Positions 17,803 to 27,114 of a stretch of 64,000 bases of DNA are shown in pieces. Under the pieces are notes generated by a model. That model made no database searches, was not told the DNA's origin, and worked only from the letters and a program-made list of their open reading frames with translations. The DNA is from Hymenobacter sp. APR13. GTDB lineage: Bacteria > Bacteroidota > Bacteroidia > Cytophagales > Hymenobacteraceae. Every line of letters starts with the position of its first letter. Within the stretch, counting starts at the first letter, position 1. The stretch is from NCBI RefSeq assembly GCF_000737515.1, contig NZ_CP006587.1, positions 4,335,001 to 4,399,000 of the forward strand, in the 5' to 3' direction. A program made the translations under genes and the position numbers.

Positions 17803-18162
17803 TTAGCGGCTACCAAAGGCCATGAGGTCGGCTTTGGCCTGGGTGTAGGCCACCATCTGGCGGGGCCACAGAATCGTGGCGAGGTCCCACTCGTAGCGGG
17901 CCTGCACTTCGGCCATCTGCTGGTCGAGGGTGGCGGCGTCGTTGGCAAAGCGGGTCTGCAGGGCCTGCACTTCGCCAAGTAGGCGCAGGTTCAACTGCCG
18001 GACTTTCACGTACTGGCCTTCGTTGAGGGGCGTTACGCGGGCCATTTGCCGGGTAAGCGCGGTAGCCCGCGAAGTGAGCTTCTGCTGATCACCAGGGCCA
18101 GCTTTTGCTAAGCCAACAGTCATCAGGAGCACAAGCAGGAGAAATGCGGAGAGGTTTTTCAT
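17803..18162 (-). CDS. Small secreted helical protein (paralogue 2 of 3)
   Basis: This 119-residue protein has a signal peptide (cleaved near GLAKA, residue 21) and a helical mature part with TRQM, LNEGQYVKVRQLNLRL and QARYEWDLATIL. It is clearly related to the proteins at 18467-18829 and 2605-3009. It lies in tandem with the 18467 gene, suggesting local duplication. The insertion sequence begins 17 bp beyond its stop and has separated it from the gltA-side hairpin, so it now has no obvious terminator. The start at ATG 18162 matches the signal peptide. Confidence 0.8.
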   Translation of the reverse strand: MKNLSAFLLLVLLMTVGLAKAGPGDQQKLTSRATALTRQMARVTPLNEGQYVKVRQLNLRLLGEVQALQTRFANDAATLDQQMAEVQARYEWDLATILWPRQMVAYTQAKADLMAFGSR

Positions 18163-18411
18163 GATGGTTGGGATTTTGGTGGAGGTTGAACGGTAACAAT
18201 CAGGGATGCTGCCACCCCACGCACCCAAGGCGGCTGGCTGCGGTAAGGCACTATTGAATATACAACTTATTAAATGAATATCCACATATTTTAACGATTT
18301 ATTTACAAAAACGCCTTTATAGCACTATCCCGGCTTGCCCGCTGTGCCTAAACAACAAGGCTACCCGCCAAACGATCCAACTAACAGGCTCTATGGCCGA
18401 CAGCCTCTTTC

Positions 18412-18446
18412 CAATAGAAAAGCCCGCATATACGGGCTTTTCTATG
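18412..18446. terminator. Terminator of the 18467-18829 gene
   Basis: ATAGAAAAGCCCG pairs with CGGGCTTTTCTAT around a 6-nt loop. The rest of the 305-bp interval 18163-18466 is AT-rich leader sequence with no gene. Confidence 0.9.
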
Positions 18447-18466
18447 TGGGGAAAACTACCAGCGGG

Positions 18467-18829
18467 CTAGCGCGGGGCCGGCGTGCTTAGCGCCGTCATG
18501 GTGGTGCGTGACTGCTGGAATACGGCCAGCTGCGCCGGGCGCATCAGGGCGGTCAGCGCCATTTCGTAGCGGGCCTGGGCTACGGCCAGCCGCTCGTCCA
18601 TAATGGCCGGGTCGGCAGCGAAGCGGGTTTTCAGGTCCTCCATTTCCGAGAACATACGGATGTTGAGCTGCTTCACCCGCAGGTACTGTCCTTCATCGAG
18701 ATGGGCCTTTTCAGCCTGGATGCGGGTCAGCGCCGTGGCGCGGGCCACCAGGGCGGCGTCGCCATTCGATTTGGCCTGTGCTACGAAGAACAGGGCCACT
18801 GCCACACCAGTGAGAAAAACGTGTTTCAT
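18467..18829 (-). CDS. Small secreted helical protein (paralogue 3 of 3)
   Basis: The 120-residue protein has a signal peptide (hydrophobic residues 3-18, MKHVFLTGVAVALFFVAQA) and the same core as its neighbours: TRIQ, LDEGQYLRVKQLNIRM, QARYEMALTALMRPAQL. The shared L-(N/D)-E-G-Q-Y...LN block and the fixed length argue for one family with a common helical fold; the function is unknown. It has the best-formed promoter in the window (18922-18952) and its own terminator. Confidence 0.8.
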   Translation of the reverse strand: MKHVFLTGVAVALFFVAQAKSNGDAALVARATALTRIQAEKAHLDEGQYLRVKQLNIRMFSEMEDLKTRFAADPAIMDERLAVAQARYEMALTALMRPAQLAVFQQSRTTMTALSTPAPR

Positions 18830-18921
18830 ACTACTAGGGGTTTGGAAGGTGAAAGATGTGAATGCTGATTTTGATACCCGGGGCCCGGCAGTAGGGGGGA
18901 GGAGCTAGGCCCTCAGGATAA

Positions 18922-18952
18922 CCAAATGTACAATCAAAATTTAATAATACAA
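18922..18952 (-). promoter_or_regulatory. Canonical Bacteroidota promoter of the 18467-18829 gene
   Basis: Read on the minus strand: TTTG at 18952-18949, a 19-nt spacer, then TACATTTG at 18929-18922. Both elements and the spacing match the TTTG / TAnnTTTG consensus. The 304-bp interval around it contains no other feature except the terminator at 19056. Confidence 0.8.
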
Positions 18953-19055
18953 ATTATTTTTATAACTATTCTAATTTTTAGCTTTTTCAGGCCCCTCTCC
19001 TGCTTCTGATTATCAGCCACTTAAAGTCCTAGCAGAAAGAGATAATACAAACAAA

Positions 19056-19087
19056 AAAGTCCGACAGCCTAGGCTGTCGGACTTTTA
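19056..19087 (-). terminator. Terminator of the PorE-like gene
   Basis: AAAGTCCGACAGCC pairs with GGCTGTCGGACTTT with almost no loop; the A-run upstream becomes the U-tail on the minus strand. Confidence 0.92.
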
Positions 19088-19132
19088 CCGGGCCGTTTTA
19101 GGGCCGGCCCCTCTCCTGTTTTTGGCCTGCTG

Positions 19133-21073
19133 CTACAGGATTTTAAGCTCGATACGACGGTTTTGCTGGCGGTGGCTTTCTGTGTCGTTCGCTACCAACG
19201 GCTTGCTCTCGCCATAGCCTTTAAAGCGCAGGCGGTTCACCTTCACTCCCTGGCTGATGAGGTAGCTGTACACCGACTTGGCGCGGTTCTGCGAAAGCAC
19301 CAGATTGTCGTCGTCGGAGCCCACGTCGTCGGTGTGGCCGATGATTTCCACCTGCACTTCCGGGTATTGCTTCATGAAGCCCACCAGCCGGTTCAGCTCG
19401 GTGCGCGACTTCGGCTTGAGGGCGTACTCGCGGGTGTCGAAGAATAGGTTGTTGAGCACGATGCTGCGGCCGGAGCGCACCGGCTCCAGGTAGATGTCCA
19501 GCACCAGCGGATCGAAGCTGCGCTTGTCGCTGTAGTCGAAGCTGAGGCTGCTCATCAGGTATTTGTCGGCGGCCGCGTACATGGCGTACTGGCGGCCTTC
19601 GTTTAGCACCACCGTGTAGTCGCCGTTTTCGGAGTCGGACGTGACGTACTGGGTCAGCTCGTCGGTGTTCAGGTCGTAGAGCTGCACGTCGGCCTTAATG
19701 GGCTTTTTGGTGACGGCATCGAAGACGCGGCCCTGAGTGTAGGTGCTGGTTTCGCGGGCCCGCACCTGCTGGGGCACCTCAAAGCTGAACAGCTCTACCG
19801 GGCGGTCCTGCTCTTTGCGCACGCCCGGCTCAGCAGCGCGGGAGCGGGAACAGAAGCCCCGACGGTTATCGGAGGAGATGAACAGAGAGGCCTCATTCTC
19901 GTGTGTATTAAGCGGATATCCCAGATTCATGGGCTCACTCCAGGTGGTGGAGCTCTGCTGCTCGCAGCGGTACACGTCCAGCCCGCCCATGCCTACCAGC
20001 CCGTCCGTCACGTAGTAGAGCGTGCTGCTGCTGGCGTGGATGAAGGGGGCCATGTCTTTGCCGGGCGTATTCACGGGGCGGCCCAGGTTGCGGGCCGGCG
20101 TCCAGTTGCCGTTGGCGTCGAGGGTAGTCACGTAGATATCCTCCTGCCCCTGGCCGCCCCGCCGCGTGGAGGTGAAGTACAGCGTGCGCCCATCGGCCGA
20201 CAGCGTGGGCTGCGAGTCCCACTCCACCGAGTTGACGGTGCGACCTAGGTTCTGCGGCTTGCTCCAGTTGTTGCCGGTGCGGCGCGAGATATACAGGTCG
20301 CAGTTGCCAACTGAGTTGGGCCGGTCGCAGGAGGCAAACACCAGCGTCTTGCCGTCGCCGGAAATCGTGCCGGCGCCTTCGTTGTAGGGTGTGTTGATGA
20401 AGGGCGAGATGGAAGCCGGGTCGCCGATGCTGCCATCCTTGTTCATCTTCGATACGAACAGGTCCTCGCCGCTTTCGGAAGTAGGCCGGCCCGTATAGAG
20501 CAGAAACCGGCTGTCGGCGGTGAGGGCCGGGAAGTACTGAAACCGGAACGTGTTGAGCGGGGCCCCGAGGCGCTCGGGCTGCACGCCAACGGGGCTGGCC
20601 ATGGCCTTAACTGCGAATTCGCAGTTGAGCAGCTGGCGCTGGGCCCGCGGGGCGAAGCGCTGGGCCTTGGGCCCCGACTTCAGCAGGCGGCGGTAGCTTT
20701 CGGCGGCCGTCTGGTACTCACCGAAGCTCATGGCCAGCTCGCCCAGCGTGTAGTAGTCGTTGGCGCGGTTGGCGTCGGCGGGCAGCTTGGCCAGCCCGTC
20801 GCGGTAGGCCTCGAAGGCTGGACGATTTTCGCCCATGGCCTTCAGCAGCGAGCCCCGCAGCACGTAGGGCTCGCCCAGCGACGGAAACTTCTGGTTGAGC
20901 ACCGTCAGGGTTTCGATGGCCTTGGCGAAGTTGCGCTCCTTGGCCTGGGTCTGCGCCTTGTCCCAGAGGCTGCGGGCTTTGGTATTGGCGGTAGCCAGGG
21001 TGGCTTGCGCCGCCGCCCCCAGCGGGAGCAGCATACAGGCCAGCAGCGGCACAGCAGACAGGGATAGGCGCAT
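19133..21073 (-). CDS. PorE-like OmpA-family protein (TPR, beta-propeller, OmpA)
   Basis: The 646-residue envelope protein has a signal peptide (to about residue 22); TPR-like helices (about 30-160: ETLTVLNQKFP, YYTLGELAMSFGEYQTAAESYRRLL); a series of PD40/WD40-like propeller blades (about 180-415, with repeated SxDGxTLxF motifs such as ISGDGKTLVFAS and LSADGRTLYFTS); a carboxypeptidase-regulatory-like beta domain (about 450-530); and a C-terminal OmpA domain (about 545-646, VEIIGHTDDVGSDDDNLVLSQNRA). This order is that described for PorE, a peptidoglycan-binding partner of the type IX secretion machinery, although the combination also occurs in other OmpA proteins. queE lies 11 bp upstream on the same strand. 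Confidence 0.85.
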   Translation of the reverse strand: MRLSLSAVPLLACMLLPLGAAAQATLATANTKARSLWDKAQTQAKERNFAKAIETLTVLNQKFPSLGEPYVLRGSLLKAMGENRPAFEAYRDGLAKLPADANRANDYYTLGELAMSFGEYQTAAESYRRLLKSGPKAQRFAPRAQRQLLNCEFAVKAMASPVGVQPERLGAPLNTFRFQYFPALTADSRFLLYTGRPTSESGEDLFVSKMNKDGSIGDPASISPFINTPYNEGAGTISGDGKTLVFASCDRPNSVGNCDLYISRRTGNNWSKPQNLGRTVNSVEWDSQPTLSADGRTLYFTSTRRGGQGQEDIYVTTLDANGNWTPARNLGRPVNTPGKDMAPFIHASSSTLYYVTDGLVGMGGLDVYRCEQQSSTTWSEPMNLGYPLNTHENEASLFISSDNRRGFCSRSRAAEPGVRKEQDRPVELFSFEVPQQVRARETSTYTQGRVFDAVTKKPIKADVQLYDLNTDELTQYVTSDSENGDYTVVLNEGRQYAMYAAADKYLMSSLSFDYSDKRSFDPLVLDIYLEPVRSGRSIVLNNLFFDTREYALKPKSRTELNRLVGFMKQYPEVQVEIIGHTDDVGSDDDNLVLSQNRAKSVYSYLISQGVKVNRLRFKGYGESKPLVANDTESHRQQNRRIELKIL

Positions 21074-21084
21074 AGAGCGGGATA

Positions 21085-21738
21085 CTACGGGATATCGAGG
21101 AATTTATGGGTCTGCAACGACACCTGCCACCGCGGATTGTCTTTCACATAGTCCACAATCAGCGGCATCATCTGCGAGGCCTTGCTCCACTCCGGCTGCA
21201 GGTACAGCCGGCAGTCGGGGCCTACCTGCGCGGCGTGCTCTTCGGCCCAGGCAAAGTCCGACTTATTGAAAATGATAATCTTAAGCTCGTGCGCTTCCCG
21301 CAGAGTTTCGGGTAGCGGGGCCTTGAATTTCTTGGGCGACACGCAGATCCAGTCCCACTCGCCGCTGAGCGGGTAGGCGCCGGAGGTTTCAATCCAGTTC
21401 TGGCAGCCGGCGGCGTGCAGGGCCTGCGTCAGCGGCCCCAGTTCGTACATGAGCGGCTCGCCACCGGTAATCACGACGTTGCGGCCAGCGTGGGCGGTGG
21501 CAGCAGCCACCATATCCGCAATGGCAACGCGCGGGTGCTTGTCGGCATCCCACGACTCTTTCACGTCGCACCAGACGCAGCCCACGTCGCAGCCGCCCAG
21601 ACGCAGGAAATAGGCGGCGCGGCCCGTGTTGTAGCCCTCGCCCTGAATGGTATAAAACTGCTCCATGAGGGGCAGCGCAGCGGCCGGAACCTCAGAGTTG
21701 CTTGAGGCCGCCGACACAAGAGGAAGTTCGTGCAGCAA
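21085..21738 (-). CDS. queE: 7-carboxy-7-deazaguanine synthase
   Basis: The 217-residue radical-SAM enzyme converts 6-carboxy-tetrahydropterin to the 7-deazaguanine core of queuosine. The 4Fe-4S cluster motif CX3CX2C is at Cys50, Cys54 and Cys57 (GGCDVGCVWCD), followed by NVVITGGEPLMY for SAM and VSPKKFKAP. The start at ATG 21738 adds about 24 residues before the conserved MEQFYTIQGEG, so a later ATG at about residue 25 is an alternative. It is followed 11 bp later by the PorE-like gene, so the two may share a transcript despite unrelated roles. Confidence 0.93.
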   Translation of the reverse strand: MLHELPLVSAASSNSEVPAAALPLMEQFYTIQGEGYNTGRAAYFLRLGGCDVGCVWCDVKESWDADKHPRVAIADMVAAATAHAGRNVVITGGEPLMYELGPLTQALHAAGCQNWIETSGAYPLSGEWDWICVSPKKFKAPLPETLREAHELKIIIFNKSDFAWAEEHAAQVGPDCRLYLQPEWSKASQMMPLIVDYVKDNPRWQVSLQTHKFLDIP

Positions 21739-21900
21739 AATGGGTAGAAAACAGGTAAAGCCGGGCCACCGGCAGGCACGCCGAATCTCAACCGATTCGG
21801 CCCCTTCTCCGTCGGCCCGACTTTAAAAGTAGTACAACGCCCCGAAATTCAAAAGCCCGGGGCAGGTTTTATTGGATTTTACAGTTGAGTGCTGGGAGTG

Positions 21901-21980
21901 AGTTGTCGGTTGGTAGTTGTCCGTTGTCAGTATCTGATGAGGTGCTCTTGCAACCAAACCAGCAACGGACAACTATCAAC
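21901..21980. repeat. Heptamer-repeat inverted arms between folD and queE
   Basis: The left arm reads as 7-bp units AGTTGTC, GGTTGGT, AGTTGTC, CGTTGTC (21901-21928). An 18-bp stretch of it (21909-21926) is complementary, with one mismatch, to 21963-21980. The right arm read on the minus strand gives AGTTGAT, AGTTGTC, CGTTGCT. The element touches the last bases of folD. Confidence 0.75.
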
Positions 21981-22891
21981 TATTTCGGGTACACCTCCCC
22001 TTTGGCGGCTTTCAGCGTGTTGAGCAGTAGCATGGCAATGGTCATCGGCCCCACGCCACCCGGTACGGGTGTGATGTAGGACGTGAGCGGCGCCACCTCG
22101 GCGAAGTTCACGTCGCCCTTCAGCGCCCAGCCCGACTTCTTGTCGGCGTCCTCCACGCGGGTGGTGCCCACGTCGATGACCACCGCGCCGGGCTTCACCA
22201 TATCGGCCGTCACGAACTCCGGGCGGCCCAAAGCGGCTACCAGGATGTCGGCAGTGCGGGTGATGTCGGCCAGGTTCTGGGTGCGTGAGTGGCATAAAGT
22301 CACGGTGCAGTTACCGGGCTCTAAGTTCTTGGCCAGCAGTATGCTAACCGGTGTGCCCACAATGTTACTGCGCCCGATTACCACGCAGTGCTTGCCGTCC
22401 GTCGGCAGCTCGTAGCGGCGCAGCAGCTCCACGATGCCCGAGGGCGTGGCGGGCAGCAGCGCCTGCAGGCCGGCCACCATCCGCCCGATGTTCATCGGGT
22501 GAAAACCATCCACGTCCTTCTCCGGCCGCACCGCCTCAATCACCTTGTTGGTGTCGATGTGGCGCGGCAGCGGCAACTGCACAATGAATCCGTCGATGCT
22601 GTCGTCCTCGTTCAGCTCCTGCACCTTGGCCAGCAGCTCAGCCTCCGTGATGGTGTCTTCGTAGCGCAGCAGCGTGCTCTCGAAGCCGACCCGCTCGCAG
22701 GCCAGCACTTTGTTGCGCACGTAAGTTTCCGAGCCGCCGTCGTGGCCCACCAGAATGGCGGCCAGGTGCGGCGTCTTCTGGCCGGCGGCTTTGCGCTGGG
22801 CTACTTCGGCAGCAATTTCTTCCTTGATGGCCTCGGCGGTTTGCTTGCCGTCGATGAGGCGGTAGGTGGTGGCGTCGGGGGCAGTGGTCAT
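21980..22891 (-). CDS. folD: Methylenetetrahydrofolate dehydrogenase / cyclohydrolase
   Basis: The 303-residue bifunctional enzyme interconverts 5,10-methylene-THF and 10-formyl-THF. Family motifs are [18 protein letters not shown] with the catalytic Lys, [14 protein letters not shown], the NADP-binding [14 protein letters not shown], and the C-terminal [17 protein letters not shown] start it at ATG 22891; the longer open frame upstream is Pro-rich and overlaps the small gene before it. That small gene ends 13 bp upstream, so the two are probably cotranscribed. Confidence 0.96.
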   Translation of the reverse strand: MTTAPDATTYRLIDGKQTAEAIKEEIAAEVAQRKAAGQKTPHLAAILVGHDGGSETYVRNKVLACERVGFESTLLRYEDTITEAELLAKVQELNEDDSIDGFIVQLPLPRHIDTNKVIEAVRPEKDVDGFHPMNIGRMVAGLQALLPATPSGIVELLRRYELPTDGKHCVVIGRSNIVGTPVSILLAKNLEPGNCTVTLCHSRTQNLADITRTADILVAALGRPEFVTADMVKPGAVVIDVGTTRVEDADKKSGWALKGDVNFAEVAPLTSYITPVPGGVGPMTIAMLLLNTLKAAKGEVYPK

Positions 22892-22904
22892 GAGGTAGTT
22901 GGTA

Positions 22905-23096
22905 TTAAGCAGGGTCCTGGGGTTGGTCGGAGGTTTTCTTGCTTTCGTGGGCGGCAATGGCGGCGGTGCCGGCGGCTTGCAGGGCGGCTTCCATCGTGGG
23001 CCAGTCATCTCTCCACCGGAACTTGCGCTCCTGGCCTTTGATGATCTTTTCCAGCTGTTCCTGGCTCGTACAGTTCTTGAGAAGGGTTGAGGACAT
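22905..23096 (-). CDS. Small protein of unknown function upstream of folD
   Basis: A 63-residue, highly charged, soluble protein ([20 protein letters not shown] at the N-terminus; [17 protein letters not shown] in the middle; acidic, Gln-rich tail). It has an ATG start and normal codon use, and ends 13 bp before folD, which suggests translational coupling. No family is recognised. It could be a small regulatory or accessory protein; evidence beyond the operon-like spacing is lacking. Confidence 0.6.
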   Translation of the reverse strand: MSSTLLKNCTSQEQLEKIIKGQERKFRWRDDWPTMEAALQAAGTAAIAAHESKKTSDQPQDPA

Positions 23097-23171
23097 GTCT
23101 TAGAATGAGTAAATCATAGCACGCCGTGTCAAGAAGTGTATGAGGTGGAAAATGCGTTTTCGGTGTGAGCA

Positions 23172-23200
23172 CAAAAAAACGCGCCCCGATGGGGCGCGTT
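23172..23200 (-). terminator. Terminator of lepA
   Basis: ACGCGCCCC / GGGGCGCGT has a 3-nt loop and seven As that read as a U-tail on the minus strand. Confidence 0.93.
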
Positions 23201-23208
23201 CCACTTCG

Positions 23209-24996
23209 TTAGTCGATTTTGAGGACGGCCAGGAAGGCCTCCTGCGGAATTTCTACGGAACCGACCTGACGCATCCGCTTCTTGCCTTCTTTCTGCTTTT
23301 CGAGCAGCTTGCGCTTGCGGCTGATGTCGCCGCCGTAGCACTTGGCAATTACGTTTTTGCGCAGGGCCTTCACAGTTTCCCGCGAAATGATTTTCTGCCC
23401 GATGCTGGCCTGGATGGCAATTTCGAACTGCTGGCGAGGGAGCAGCTCACGGAGCTTTTCGCAGAGGCGGCGGCCCCACTCGTAGCTCTTGGAGCGGTGC
23501 ACGATGGCCGACAGCGCATCGACCTTCTCCCCGTTCAGCATAATATCGAGCTTCACCATGTCCGACTCGCGGAAGCCGATCAGCTCGTAGTCGAGCGAGG
23601 CATAGCCGCGCGAAATGGTTTTGAGCTTGTCGAAGAAGTCGAACACGATTTCCGACAGCGGCAGCTCGAAGCTCAGTTCCACCCGCTCGGAAGTCAGGTA
23701 GCTCTGGCCTTTGATGATGCCGCGCTTCTCCATGCACAGCGTGATGATGGGCCCCACGTAATCGGAAGCCGTGATGATCTGGGCCTTGATGTAAGGTTCC
23801 TCAATCAGCTTGATCATGTTCGGCTCGGGCATTTCGCTCGGCGCGTTGATGGTCAGGCGCTGGTCTTTGGTGCCGGTGGCGTGAAACTGCACCGAAGGCA
23901 CGGTGGTAATCACCGTCATATTGAACTCACGCTCCAGACGCTCCTGCACGATTTCCATATGCAGCATGCCCAGGAAGCCGCAGCGGAAGCCGAAGCCCAG
24001 GGCCACCGAGGTTTCGGGCTCCCACACCAACGAGGCGTCGTTGAGCTGAAGCTTCTCCATGCACGAGCGCAGCTCCTCATACTCGGTAGTATCCACGGGG
24101 TAGATACCGGCGAATACCATCGGCTTCACGTCGGCAAAGCCCTGGATGGCTTCGGAAGTGGGCCGGGCCACGTGCGTGATGGTGTCGCCGACTTTCACTT
24201 CGCGGGCTTCCTTGATGCCCGAAATGAGGTAGCCCACGTTACCGGCCCCGATTTCAAGGCGTGGCTCCTGGTTGAGGCCCAGGATACCGATTTCGTCGGC
24301 ACCGTATTCCTTGCCGGTAGCCATGAAGCGGAGCTTGTCGCCCTTTTTCATGGTGCCGTTCTTGATGCGGAACAGAACCTCGATGCCGCGGTAAGAGTTG
24401 AAAACGGAGTCGAAAATCAGGGCCTGCAGCGGCGCGTCCGGGTCGCCTTTGGGGGCGGGCACCCGCTCGCAGATGGCGTTCAGGATGGCTTCAATGCCAA
24501 TGCCCGACTTGCCCGAGGCGGGGATAATTTCGTCCCGGTCGCAGCCGATGAGGTCCACGATTTCGTCGGACACCTCCTCCGGCATGGAGTGGGGCAGGTC
24601 GATTTTATTGAGGACCGGGATGATGGTCAGGTCGGAGCCGATGGCCAGGTATAGGTTGGAAATCGTCTGAGCCTCGATGCCCTGCGACGAGTCCACGATC
24701 AGCAAAGCGCCTTCGCAGGCGGCAATGGAGCGGGATACTTCGTAGCTGAAATCGACGTGACCGGGGGTGTCAATCAGGTTGAGCGTGTACATTTCCCCTT
24801 TGTAGGGGTACTGCATCTGGATGGCGTGGCTCTTGATGGTGATGCCCCGCTCCCGCTCCAGGTCCATGTTGTCGAGCAGCTGCGCTTGCATATCGCGCTT
24901 GGAGACGGTGCTGGTAAATTCCAGCAGGCGGTCGGCCAGGGTGCTCTTGCCGTGGTCGATGTGGGCGATGATGCAGAAATTGCGGATGTTCTTCAC
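23209..24996 (-). CDS. lepA: Elongation factor 4 (LepA)
   Basis: The 595-residue translational GTPase resembles EF-G but ends in the LepA-specific C-terminal domain. Motifs are [18 protein letters not shown] (G1), [11 protein letters not shown] (G2), [15 protein letters not shown] (G3), NKIDLPH (G4), and the C-terminal [12 protein letters not shown] ... [21 protein letters not shown]...[16 protein letters not shown]. It acts on stalled or mispositioned ribosomes. I start it at GTG 24996 because [19 protein letters not shown] is the normal N-terminus and a promoter box lies just upstream at 25019-25026; the in-frame extension beyond that is not conserved-looking. Confidence 0.97.
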   Translation of the reverse strand: MKNIRNFCIIAHIDHGKSTLADRLLEFTSTVSKRDMQAQLLDNMDLERERGITIKSHAIQMQYPYKGEMYTLNLIDTPGHVDFSYEVSRSIAACEGALLIVDSSQGIEAQTISNLYLAIGSDLTIIPVLNKIDLPHSMPEEVSDEIVDLIGCDRDEIIPASGKSGIGIEAILNAICERVPAPKGDPDAPLQALIFDSVFNSYRGIEVLFRIKNGTMKKGDKLRFMATGKEYGADEIGILGLNQEPRLEIGAGNVGYLISGIKEAREVKVGDTITHVARPTSEAIQGFADVKPMVFAGIYPVDTTEYEELRSCMEKLQLNDASLVWEPETSVALGFGFRCGFLGMLHMEIVQERLEREFNMTVITTVPSVQFHATGTKDQRLTINAPSEMPEPNMIKLIEEPYIKAQIITASDYVGPIITLCMEKRGIIKGQSYLTSERVELSFELPLSEIVFDFFDKLKTISRGYASLDYELIGFRESDMVKLDIMLNGEKVDALSAIVHRSKSYEWGRRLCEKLRELLPRQQFEIAIQASIGQKIISRETVKALRKNVIAKCYGGDISRKRKLLEKQKEGKKRMRQVGSVEIPQEAFLAVLKID

Positions 24997-25018
24997 TAGA
25001 GGCGGTTTTTTGCAGTGG

Positions 25019-25026
25019 CGAAGATA
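25019..25026 (-). promoter_or_regulatory. -7-like box (TATCTTCG) of lepA
   Basis: On the minus strand TATCTTCG lies 22 bp before the GTG at 24996, another TAnnTTCG variant. The interval 25027-25274 is GC-rich and holds no evident gene. Confidence 0.5.
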
Positions 25027-25274
25027 CGGGAAAGGCCCGGGAAAAGCTAAAATGGCCAACCCTCTATGCATGCCGGCCGCCCTCCCCGGCCCGGTTCCGG
25101 TTGGATTGCGCCCAGCCCGGCAGCTAACAGCAGTGGCAAACTTGGCGAAACGGTACAATATCGTCGCAAAAAGCACATGGATCGTCGCAACCGCGGGGAT
25201 AGGGCCGAACAAGGCGGCCAAATCCACGTTGTAACGAGAACTGTTCTTTCACCTAACCCTCCCAACCAAGCATT

Positions 25275-25682
25275 ATGGGTATCACCCTCGAACAAGCCCA
25301 GGCCGCCGTGAAGGCCGCTCACGAAAAGTCCCTGGAAATGGGCGTGAAGATGAACATTGCCGTGGTAGATGCCGGCGCCAACCTGACGGCCTTCGCCCGC
25401 ATGGACGACGCCTGGCTCGGCTCGCTGGACATTTCCATCAAGAAAGCCAAAACGGCCCGCTACTTCGATATGCCCACCGGTACCATCGGGGGCCTCTCCC
25501 AGCCCGGCGGCTCGCTCTTCGGCATCGAGCACTCCAACCTGGGCCTCATCACCTTCCCCGGCGGCATTCCGATTAAGAACGCCGAGGGCAAAGTCATCGG
25601 CGCCATCGGCGTGTCAGGCGACTCGGTAGAGAACGACCACACCGTAGCCGAAGCCGGCGTACAGGCCGTGGAAGGCCGCTAA
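25275..25682 (+). CDS. GlcG/HbpS-family (DUF336) protein
   Basis: The 135-residue protein has the compact alpha/beta fold of the GlcG/HbpS family: N-terminal [21 protein letters not shown], then [37 protein letters not shown] (shortened in function) and the Gly-rich [21 protein letters not shown]. HbpS of Streptomyces binds haem; many relatives are of unknown function. No signal peptide is visible. The formaldehyde dehydrogenase gene follows after 69 bp on the same strand, so cotranscription is possible. Confidence 0.9.
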   Translation: MGITLEQAQAAVKAAHEKSLEMGVKMNIAVVDAGANLTAFARMDDAWLGSLDISIKKAKTARYFDMPTGTIGGLSQPGGSLFGIEHSNLGLITFPGGIPIKNAEGKVIGAIGVSGDSVENDHTVAEAGVQAVEGR

Positions 25683-25751
25683 CGCCTACCCGCCCGCTCC
25701 CAGCTCTGGGGGCGGGCTTTTTTTATCTCTCCACCTAAAATTCCTACTCAG

Positions 25752-26984
25752 ATGGCTGATAACAGAGGTGTAGTTTATACCGGCCCCGGCAAAGTAGAAG
25801 TGCAGAACATTGCATTTCCGGAGCTGAAGAACCCAAAAGGCAAGAAAATCACGCACGGCGTGGTACTGAAGGTGGTTTCCACCAACATCTGCGGCTCCGA
25901 CCAGCACATGGTGCGCGGCCGGACCACGGCCCCGTCGGGCCTGGTGCTGGGCCACGAAATCACGGGTGAGGTGATTGAAATGGGGGCCGACGTGGAGTTC
26001 CTTAAGAAGGGCGACCTAGTGTCGGTGCCGTTCAATGTGGCCTGTGGCCGCTGCCGCACCTGCCGCGAGATGAAAACCGGCATCTGCCTGACCGTGAACG
26101 AAGGCCGCGCCGGTGGTGCCTACGGCTACGTAGACATGGGCGGCTGGATTGGCGGCCAGGCCGAGTACGTGATGGTACCTTACGCTGACTTCAACCTGCT
26201 GCGCTTCCCCGATAAAGACCAGGCGATGGAGAAAATCCGGGACCTGACCATGCTCAGCGACATTTTCCCGACTGGTTTCCACGGGGCTGTGAAGGCCGGC
26301 GTGGGCCCGGGCGCGACGGTGTACGTGGCCGGCGCCGGCCCCGTAGGCCTGGCCGCTGCCGCTTCGGCGCAGCTGCTGGGTGCCGCCGTGGTGATTGTGG
26401 GCGACATGAACAAGGCCCGTCTGGCCCATGCCCGTTCCTTCGGCTGCGAAACCGTGGACCTGACGCTAGACGCGACCCTCACCGAGCAGATCACCCAGAT
26501 TCTGGGCGTACCGGAAATCGACTGCGCCATCGACTGTGTGGGCTTTGAGGCCAGCGGCCACGGCACCGATTCCAAGACGGAAGTGCCGGCCGCCGTGCTC
26601 AACTCGCTCATGGAAATCACTCGCGCAGGCGGTTCCATCGGCATCCCCGGCCTGTACGTGACAGAGGACCCGGGCTCCAAGGATGAAGCCGCGCAGAAAG
26701 GCAGCCTGTCCATCCGCTTCGGTCTGGGCTGGGCCAAAAGCCACTCGCTGCACACCGGCCAGACACCGGTGCTCAGCTACAACCGCCAGTTGATGCAGGC
26801 CATTCTCTACGACAAGGTACAGATTGCCAAAGCCGTAAACGTGGAAGTCATCAGCCTCGACGACGCTCCGAAAGGCTACGCCGAGTTCGACAGCGGGGTG
26901 GCCAAGAAGTTCGTCATCAACCCCCACAACCTTATTCCGGACGTGAAGCCCAAGGCCAAGAAGAAAGAGAAGGAAAAGGCATAA
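25752..26984 (+). CDS. fdhA: Glutathione-independent formaldehyde dehydrogenase
   Basis: The 410-residue zinc-dependent alcohol dehydrogenase family member oxidises formaldehyde with NAD without glutathione. It shows NICGSDQHMVRGR (catalytic zinc site), GHEITGEV, the structural-zinc Cys cluster CGRCRTCREMKTGIC, and the Rossmann motif VAGAGPVGLAAAASAQLLG. The long insert after the Cys cluster (GGAYGYVDMGGWIGGQAEYVMVPYADFNLLRFPD) is characteristic of the Pseudomonas FdhA branch. A Lys/Glu-rich tail (KPKAKKKEKEKA) extends it slightly beyond the usual length. Confidence 0.93.
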   Translation: MADNRGVVYTGPGKVEVQNIAFPELKNPKGKKITHGVVLKVVSTNICGSDQHMVRGRTTAPSGLVLGHEITGEVIEMGADVEFLKKGDLVSVPFNVACGRCRTCREMKTGICLTVNEGRAGGAYGYVDMGGWIGGQAEYVMVPYADFNLLRFPDKDQAMEKIRDLTMLSDIFPTGFHGAVKAGVGPGATVYVAGAGPVGLAAAASAQLLGAAVVIVGDMNKARLAHARSFGCETVDLTLDATLTEQITQILGVPEIDCAIDCVGFEASGHGTDSKTEVPAAVLNSLMEITRAGGSIGIPGLYVTEDPGSKDEAAQKGSLSIRFGLGWAKSHSLHTGQTPVLSYNRQLMQAILYDKVQIAKAVNVEVISLDDAPKGYAEFDSGVAKKFVINPHNLIPDVKPKAKKKEKEKA

Positions 26985-27005
26985 CGCCGGGTTCCTTCTA
27001 ACTAC

Positions 27006-27051
27006 CAGAAACAGCCGAGCAGCCTGATGGCAGTTCGGCTGTTTCTGTTTT
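27006..27051 (+). terminator. Terminator of fdhA
   Basis: CAGAAACAGCCGA pairs with TCGGCTGTTTCTG (27035-27047), followed by TTTT. Confidence 0.85.
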
Positions 27052-27114
27052 AGGGGCTTTCCAACGCACTGCATCTGGCGGCAAGTTTCTACTTTTAGTG
27101 CTTGCTGCTGCCAT

